DNA from: an uncultured Collinsella sp.
Lineage (GTDB): Bacteria; Actinomycetota; Coriobacteriia; Coriobacteriales; Coriobacteriaceae
Assembly (NCBI GenBank): GCA_934630385.1
Contig: CAKTWE010000098.1
Span: 1-6,076, forward strand
Length of the DNA: 6,076 bases
Reading direction: 5' to 3'
Position 1 is the stretch's first letter; each line of letters starts with the position of its first letter. Below the pieces are notes generated by a model. It had not been told where the DNA came from and did not search any database. It saw only the letters and a program-made list of their open reading frames with translations. Position numbers and translations under genes: made by a program. Positions 1 through 6,076 of the stretch are shown here, piece after piece.

Positions 1-117
1 TCTTTCATGCAGCAGGGGCTCTCAATGTTTTTATGTCCTGCTCATATCGTCTCTGCCGGCACCTGGGGACACTCCTTAGCGTGCTCGAGCCGGCCGCTCG
101 GGGACGAAGCATTCATT

Positions 118-134
118 TTGACCCTTGGCGGTCA
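118..134 (+). promoter_or_regulatory. TTGACC element with overlapping TGACC-N6-GGTCA dyad
   Basis: TTGACC at 118-123 resembles a -35 hexamer. It overlaps a perfect inverted repeat, TGACC (119-123) and GGTCA (130-134), separated by six bases. This arrangement would suit an operator over a promoter, but the hexamers 17-18 bases downstream (GTAAAC or TAAACC) are poor -10 matches. The dyad is plain in the sequence; a regulatory role is inference. Confidence 0.3.
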
Positions 135-157
135 CCCGAAGTAAACCTTTACCGCCC

Positions 158-198
158 GCCTATATTTGCCGAAATATGGCTTGGCGGCGGGGTACAAT
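158..198 (+). promoter_or_regulatory. Candidate nifJ promoter region: ATATTT-GCCG-AAATAT dyad before TACAAT
   Basis: A dyad ATATTT (162-167), GCCG, AAATAT (172-177) is flanked by GCC (158-160) and GGC (178-180), which also pair if T161 is skipped. Fifteen bases downstream, TACAAT (193-198) is a good -10 match. The only -35-like hexamer nearby, TTGCCG at 166-171, is 21 bases from it, which is longer than the usual spacing, so an activator-dependent promoter is possible. The dyad covers the expected -35 zone and could be an operator. No regulator can be named from the sequence. Confidence 0.3.
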
Positions 199-430
199 AA
201 ACCCGCATGCGGATTTCCGTTGCGGGTGCCTCCCATCGCCGGGGCGTGCCCGGGAGCATCCGGTATGCGGCCTTTGCGGCGCTCGGTCATGTGCAAGACG
301 GGCGGCCGGGCCTGTGGAGTGCGTGCAGCCCTCCTCGCCTCGGCATGTCTTCTCTCCACGCCATGTACCTGCTGCTCAGTCTGCCTGCCAGATGATGGAA
401 GCAACAGCGAAAATCCCATCACGCCAACAT

Positions 431-446
431 CCCGGCGATCGCCGGG
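431..446. promoter_or_regulatory. 16-bp perfect palindrome ahead of the nifJ ribosome binding site
   Basis: CCCGGCGATCGCCGGG is an exact palindrome of 16 bases. It ends 19 bases before the AGGAG of nifJ. In RNA it could fold as a 6-bp GC-only stem with a GATC loop, leaving the ribosome binding site open. It might protect the 5' end of a processed transcript, block an upstream ribosome or bind a dimeric protein; the sequence cannot tell these apart. Confidence 0.4.
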
Positions 447-465
447 GCCTGTATACCTATATGAG

Positions 466-475
466 AGGAGAGGGG
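466..475 (+). promoter_or_regulatory. Ribosome binding site that sets the nifJ start
   Basis: AGGAG at 466-470 runs straight into AGGGG at 471-475. The first lies 8 bases before the ATG at 479, a near-ideal spacing. In-frame ATGs at 392, 395 and 461 lack such a site; the one at 461 would sit upstream of or within it. This supports the start at 479 over the longer open frame. Confidence 0.85.
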
Positions 476-478
476 TAT

Positions 479-4018
<3,540 letters not shown>

Positions 4019-4031
4019 GTCTCCCACCGCG

Positions 4032-4150
4032 GGATCTGAGGGCTAACCTTCGCGGACGTCCTCGGACACGAAAGAACCCCCGCTGCGCACTACGTGCGGC
4101 GGGGGTTCTTTCGTCCTGCGGAGTGTCCGCGAAGGTCAGCCCTCAGATCC
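4032..4150. repeat. 119-bp nested palindrome enclosing the nifJ terminator
   Basis: Outer arms at 4032-4057 and 4125-4150 are 26 bases each and complementary at 25 positions (A4045 faces C4137). Inner arms at 4069-4083 and 4099-4113 are 15 bases with perfect pairing. Both pairs share the same centre at 4091, and the two unpaired stretches between them (4058-4068 and 4114-4124) are equal in length. The whole could fold as one long interrupted hairpin on either strand. Ordinary intrinsic terminators need only the inner stem, so the outer arms are extra. Confidence 0.85.
4069..4113. terminator. Bidirectional intrinsic terminator
   Basis: A perfect 15-bp stem (4069-4083 with 4099-4113) contains a run of five C and five G, and a short GCAC/GTGC pair closes the top. 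On both strands the 3' arm reads GGGGGTTCTTTCG, so the T-rich stretch is part of the stem in each direction. It begins 50 bases after the nifJ stop codon and is the likely end of that transcript. It could also stop leftward transcripts from the minus-strand operon. Confidence 0.85.
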
Positions 4151-4155
4151 TGCTA

Positions 4156-4199
4156 CGACTACGTCCTCGGATTGTGTGGGCGGATGAAAGACGTAGTTG
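4156..4199. repeat. Inverted repeat with 10-bp stem
   Basis: ACTACGTC at 4158-4165 pairs with GACGTAGT at 4190-4197. The stem extends outwards by a G-U and a C-G pair to 4156 and 4199, leaving a 24-base loop. It begins six bases after the nested palindrome ends. The pairing is clear but the function is unknown; it may simply be part of the structured block. Confidence 0.45.
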
Positions 4200-4207
4200 G
4201 TCGGGTA

Positions 4208-4370
4208 TTCCGTCCCCTTCGCTGTTTCGCGGCTTTGCCGCGAAAACTCGCGTTACTTTGGGAAAGGGCTGGGGACTTGGTCGTTACCGCCTTCTATCCC
4301 TTTGCTTTTTCGCGCCTTTGGCGCGAAACGCGCAGCACTATGGAGAGGGCTGGGGACGCCGTTGTTGGCG
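4208..4370. repeat. Tandem pair of about 80-bp repeats, each with a 9-bp hairpin
   Basis: Unit A (about 4208-4291) and unit B (about 4292-4370) share the same order of parts: a pyrimidine-rich lead, a perfect hairpin, a short spacer, then GGGCTGGGGAC (4266-4276 and 4347-4357) and a GT-rich tail. The hairpins are TTTCGCGGC-TTT-GCCGCGAAA at 4225-4245 and TTTCGCGCC-TTT-GGCGCGAAA at 4308-4328. They differ only by a G:C to C:G swap at the eighth pair, so pairing is kept. The matching parts are 81-83 bp apart. This resembles repetitive extragenic palindromic elements; whether other copies exist cannot be seen here. Confidence 0.75.
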
Positions 4371-4383
4371 TCTCCAGCCCTCT
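4344..4383. terminator. Long hairpin, possible terminator of the minus-strand operon
   Basis: A 17-bp stem (4344-4360 with 4367-4383) has a six-base GTTGTT loop, and its only non-Watson-Crick pair is a G-U. It starts 53 bases beyond the stop codon of the last minus-strand gene, a suitable place for transcription to end. There is no clear T-run after the stem on either strand, so it may be a Rho-assisted stop or an RNA 3'-end stabiliser. Its left arm is also the tail of repeat unit B. Confidence 0.5.
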
Positions 4384-4435
4384 GATTGCTACTTTGGGTT
4401 CCGTGGTGGGACTTTGTTGGTGCTATCCGGTTGTT

Positions 4436-4960
4436 TTACCTTGTCTCGCCGGTTTCGGTGCGCAGGCGGTAGCCGTGGACCAGGTCGCTGATGGCCGGCC
4501 AGGGGATCTGGCGATCGACCCAAAACTGCAGCTGTACCAGGTAGCGCTCGGTGGCGCGGGTGAGGGCCGCGAAGTGTTCGTGAGTCTCGACCTGGGCGTA
4601 GAGGTCGCGGCTGTGGGCGAGGATTGCCGTCGTGTCATCCATTTTGCCGGTGACGTCGAAGGCGCCCGAGAACCAGTCGCACAGGCGCGCGGCGCTGTTG
4701 TTGATCGTTGCGAGGTCGGCGGTGCCGTCGTTGGCGTTTTCGTTGGCCTGGGCACGCAAGAGGGAGAGGGCGTCGGCCGCGTTCATGCAGTAGCCGACGG
4801 TGAAGTTCCAGACTGCGAACTCGCGGCCGGTGTCGAGCTTGCGGCGGCGCATCAGGTCGATGTCGCGCGGCTTCTCGAGCATCATTTGATCGGCGAGGGC
4901 TTCAAGTGCAGTGGTGTACTCGGCAAGGTCGAGCGTGAGCAAGGTGTTGATATCCATCAT
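4436..4960 (-). CDS. Hypothetical protein, second gene of a two-gene operon
   Basis: The product is 174 residues and I do not recognise its family. It looks cytoplasmic and mostly helical: no signal peptide or membrane segment, many Ala, Leu, Asp and Glu, and long stretches compatible with helices (residues 10-30, 55-75 and about 130-155). Charged and aromatic residues are well mixed, as in a true soluble protein. The ATG at 4960 lies two bases after the TAA of the gene before it, and GAAGG ends 7 bases ahead of it, so translational coupling is likely. An open frame extends upstream to 5035 but would overlap the preceding gene without a reason. A second ATG follows directly at 4957. It is probably expressed with the DUF3830-like gene, and its partner may be that protein, but this is inference. 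Confidence 0.75.
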   Translation of the reverse strand: MMDINTLLTLDLAEYTTALEALADQMMLEKPRDIDLMRRRKLDTGREFAVWNFTVGYCMNAADALSLLRAQANENANDGTADLATINNSAARLCDWFSGAFDVTGKMDDTTAILAHSRDLYAQVETHEHFAALTRATERYLVQLQFWVDRQIPWPAISDLVHGYRLRTETGETR

Positions 4961-4962
4961 CT

Positions 4963-5379
4963 TTAGACCTTCGCATCGATCTCGACGATTTCGTTTTTGA
5001 TGTACATGCCCTGGTTGTTCCAGACATTGCGGCAAACAACGGCAAAGCGCTCGCGGTCGGCCTCGCAGATGCGGGCGAACATATTGCAGGTGCCAAACGG
5101 CTCGCAGACGTCAAAGAAGATGCAGATTGACGACCATCCGCCATACCAGCTCACCGCACCGGCGGACTCGTGAAAGACGGGGTTCTCGATGTGCTCGTAG
5201 TTGGCGATGGGGCCCGAAACGGGATAGGTTACCTCAGCATCGCAGATCTTGGCCGAGAAGATGCGCGACTCGACCGGACAGGACGATTCGAACAGCTTGC
5301 ATGCTTCGGGAGCCTTGTCCCAGAGCATGTCGGCGAGAAACGTCTCGCCATTCAGCGTGATCTTGAGCATTTTTGTCAT
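4963..5379 (-). CDS. DUF3830-like protein with probable cyclophilin-type fold
   Basis: The product is 138 residues. From memory of the family it resembles DUF3830, small proteins whose solved member has a cyclophilin-like beta-barrel. Features that fit are an opening beta strand (LKITLNGETFLADML), then a conserved-looking APEACKLFE segment near residues 24-32, a central GAVSWYGGWSSICIFF stretch near 74-89 and PFGTCNMFARI near 95-105. No signal peptide or membrane segment is visible. It is Cys-rich for its size, with seven cysteines. The ATG at 5379 has a strong GAGGAGG 8 bases ahead; Met4 is 17 bases from it and less likely. No biochemical role is established for this family, and isomerase activity should not be assumed. 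It leads a two-gene operon and is divergent from carbamate kinase. Confidence 0.7.
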   Translation of the reverse strand: MTKMLKITLNGETFLADMLWDKAPEACKLFESSCPVESRIFSAKICDAEVTYPVSGPIANYEHIENPVFHESAGAVSWYGGWSSICIFFDVCEPFGTCNMFARICEADRERFAVVCRNVWNNQGMYIKNEIVEIDAKV

Positions 5380-5387
5380 AGTAAGGA

Positions 5388-5394
5388 CCTCCTC
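5388..5394 (-). promoter_or_regulatory. Strong ribosome binding site of the DUF3830-like gene
   Basis: On the minus strand this reads GAGGAGG, 8 bases before the ATG at 5379. It is the best Shine-Dalgarno match in the minus-strand operon and decides the start in favour of Met1 over Met4. Confidence 0.8.
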
Positions 5395-5506
5395 AATCCG
5401 TCGCTCAAAGGGTTCGCTGGCGGATAAAGGAGAAGACAGCTACGGGGTCGCCGAACCCAAACTTCACGACACATGCTTGTCGCCCCAGCCCGCACTGTTC
5501 TTCGCT

Positions 5507-5535
5507 AAAGTATCATGCTGCAAACGTTAGCACAA
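5507..5535 (-). promoter_or_regulatory. Candidate promoter of the minus-strand operon
   Basis: Read on the minus strand, TTGTGC (5530-5535) and TACTTT (5507-5512) are 17 bases apart. The -10 is preceded by TGA, giving an extended -10 (TG-A-TACTTT). Each hexamer matches the consensus at only three positions, so this is a modest call. It would give a leader of roughly 120 nt before the ATG at 5379. Confidence 0.35.
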
Positions 5536-5653
5536 TATCGAATTTCATTTTTCTTAGCCATATGCCGACCCTATGCCCCGCCATTACGCGTTTGCGGTAT
5601 GACGCAGAGCGACCGTTATTCTTATTGATGGATGAAATGCCCCTTGTTTTTGT

Positions 5654-5713
5654 CGAGGTGCATACTCGTCTTGGAAGTGCATAGAATCTCGTATAGTGCG
5701 AGTAAGATAGTGC
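5654..5713. repeat. Cluster of GTGC motifs and paired CGAG/CTCG dyads
   Basis: GTGC occurs at 5658, 5677, 5696 and 5710. The first three are exactly 19 bases apart, and the first two extend to GTGCATA. Two dyads of 4-7-4 form lie in the same stretch: CGAG-N7-CTCG at 5654-5668 and CTCG-N7-CGAG at 5688-5702. This density suggests a multi-site operator, perhaps for a regulator of one or both divergent transcripts. It is a pattern seen in the sequence, not a match to a known operator. Confidence 0.35.
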
Positions 5714-5866
5714 ACTGTCCGTTTTGTGTTTAGCAAAGATATAGTTTGCATAATCTGGTCTAATACCTGCTCTATTAAAATAAAGTTGCACGTAAATGAC
5801 GTAGATATGCTTGAGCTGGGCTTCTTTACGCTGGGCGGGTAAAAGCGACCGTTCACCGTTCAACTA

Positions 5867-5895
5867 TTTTCAAAATGAATAAAATGAGCGATAAA
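5867..5895 (+). promoter_or_regulatory. Candidate carbamate kinase promoter
   Basis: TTTTCA (5867-5872) and GATAAA (5890-5895) are 17 bases apart and each matches the sigma-70-type consensus at four of six positions. Transcription would begin near 5902, placing the hairpin at 5910-5945 at the start of the leader. The surrounding DNA is very AT-rich, so chance matches are easy to find and this call is tentative. Confidence 0.3.
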
Positions 5896-5909
5896 GAGAA
5901 TATAAACCT

Positions 5910-5945
5910 TAATAAACTCGCGTATCGCACGGACGCGGGTTATTA
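5910..5945 (+). promoter_or_regulatory. Hairpin or operator in the carbamate kinase leader
   Basis: TAATAAACTCGCG (5910-5922) pairs with CGCGGGTTATTA (5934-5945) across an 11-base loop, with one bulged base and one G-U pair. It ends 22 bases before the ribosome binding site and leaves that site free. It could be a 5' stabilising hairpin or a dimer-binding operator just downstream of the promoter. Confidence 0.45.
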
Positions 5946-5981
5946 ATGGGTTGTAGGCCTTTTACAGAAAGGATTCCAGCA

Positions 5982-6076
5982 ATGTCTAAGCCTCTTGGCA
6001 AGCCCGACCGCATCGTCGTCGCCCTCGGCGGCAACGCCCTCGGCAACAACCCCGTCGAGCAGATCGAGGCCGTGAG
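5982..6076 (+). CDS. arcC: Carbamate kinase, N-terminal fragment cut by the window edge
   Basis: Only 31 codons are visible. They include RIVVALGGNALGNNP at about residues 10-24, which is the N-terminal nucleotide/phosphate-binding strand and glycine loop typical of carbamate kinases, followed by the usual Gln/Ile/Glu-rich start of the first helix. The enzyme transfers phosphate from carbamoyl phosphate to ADP, yielding ATP and carbamate, and is commonly the last step of arginine deiminase, agmatine or purine/allantoin fermentation. AAAGGA at 5968-5973 lies 8 bases before the ATG at 5982. The codon bias returns abruptly to the GC-rich style of nifJ. Related amino acid kinases share parts of this motif, but ALGGNALG is most like carbamate kinase. 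Which pathway it serves cannot be told because the downstream genes are outside the window. Confidence 0.9.
   Translation, partial: MSKPLGKPDRIVVALGGNALGNNPVEQIEAV

Larger units (their letters stand above)
1..478. other. Non-coding leader and control region upstream of nifJ
   Basis: I find no convincing gene in this stretch. The nifJ reading frame stays open upstream to position 125, but the implied protein is rich in Pro, Arg and Cys, shows no family similarity and lies before a well-placed ribosome binding site, so it is probably non-coding. The region holds clustered short dyads between 118 and 198 and several possible RNA stems further down (for example GTGGAG at 313-318 with CTCCAC at 355-360). 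If transcription starts near 205 the untranslated leader would be about 270 nt. I do not recognise a known riboswitch class in it. Confidence 0.6.
4019..4435. other. Structured convergent intergenic region
   Basis: This 417-bp stretch lies between the 3' ends of nifJ (+) and a minus-strand operon. I see no credible gene. Nearly all of it is taken up by inverted or direct repeats: a nested palindrome at 4032-4150, a 10-bp stem at 4156-4199, a tandem pair of repeat units from about 4208 to 4370 and a long hairpin at 4344-4383. A plus-strand open frame crosses it but continues antisense through the minus-strand gene and has no sensible protein composition. Confidence 0.7.
5380..5981. other. AT-rich divergent intergenic region
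   Basis: This 602-bp region separates the minus-strand operon from carbamate kinase. From about 5500 to 5950 it is much richer in A and T than the genes around it. Two overlapping minus-strand open frames of 116 and 90 codons (5513-5863 and 5584-5856) look non-coding: their products are full of Arg, Lys, Tyr and Ser, they lack clear ribosome binding sites and their codon use is unlike the neighbours. The region holds candidate promoters for both directions, repeated GTGC motifs, a repeated 10-mer and a leader hairpin. Its length is more than two simple promoters would need. Confidence 0.6.

Noticed and set aside
125..478. N-terminal extension of nifJ by 118 codons
   Set aside because: The frame is open, but the extension has no family counterpart. 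The start at 479 has a well-spaced ribosome binding site, and from it Thr31, Glu64 and Arg114 fall at the positions known in the D. africanus enzyme.
205..478. Known riboswitch in the nifJ leader
   Set aside because: Stems can be drawn, but I found no conserved core of a class I know. Reporting one would go beyond the sequence evidence.
4208..4383. CRISPR array or insertion sequence remnant after nifJ
   Set aside because: There are only two imperfect units with no constant-length spacers, no transposase reading frame and no target-site duplication that I could see.
4094..4966. Plus-strand open frame of 290 codons
   Set aside because: It starts inside the terminator stem, crosses the hairpin repeats and continues antisense to the 174-residue minus-strand gene. 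The second half has the usual Val/Gly/Glu-rich look of an antisense shadow.
5513..5863. 116- and 90-codon minus-strand open frames in the AT-rich region
   Set aside because: Their composition is typical of translated non-coding DNA (many Arg, Lys, Tyr, Ser), no good ribosome binding site is seen, and they would cover the candidate promoter and repeats.
5867..5895. ArgR-type box near the carbamate kinase promoter
   Set aside because: The AATGAATAAAATGA stretch has a faint likeness to an ARG box, but the symmetric half is missing and AT-rich DNA gives such matches by chance.

Overview
The window reads as a stretch of chromosome from a GC-rich anaerobe. Its coding regions are strongly biased to C- or G-ending codons and it carries a complete single-chain pyruvate:ferredoxin oxidoreductase. 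The general style (high-GC genes, AT-rich intergenic DNA, PFOR, a carbamate kinase) suggests an actinobacterial gut anaerobe of the Coriobacteriia, such as Collinsella. That placement is inference; no rRNA or other taxonomic marker is present.

Layout. Positions 1-478 are a non-coding leader and control region with several short dyads, a weak possible promoter and a GC-rich palindrome just before the ribosome binding site. Positions 479-4018 (+) encode PFOR (nifJ family, 1179 aa), with the pyruvate, thiamine diphosphate and iron-sulphur residues in place. Positions 4019-4435 are non-coding and unusually rich in secondary structure: a large nested palindrome containing a bidirectional terminator, then a tandem pair of about 80 bp repeats, each with a perfect 9-bp hairpin, then a long terminal hairpin. 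Positions 4436-5379 (-) hold a tightly packed two-gene operon pointing towards nifJ: a cyclophilin-fold DUF3830-like protein followed by an unrecognised, probably helical protein. Positions 5380-5981 are a 602-bp AT-rich divergent intergenic region with candidate promoters, repeated GTGC-containing motifs and a 5'-leader hairpin. Positions 5982-6076 (+) are the first 31 codons of a carbamate kinase, cut by the window edge.

How it fits together. PFOR makes acetyl-CoA and reduced ferredoxin from pyruvate, and carbamate kinase makes ATP from carbamoyl phosphate, so both ends of the window serve fermentative energy metabolism. The role of the two-gene minus-strand operon is not known; a link to carbamoyl or amide metabolism through the divergent carbamate kinase is only a guess. 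I see no mobile element, CRISPR array, tRNA, rRNA or defence system. The least ordinary parts are the structured repeat block after nifJ and the repeat-bearing AT-rich divergent region.
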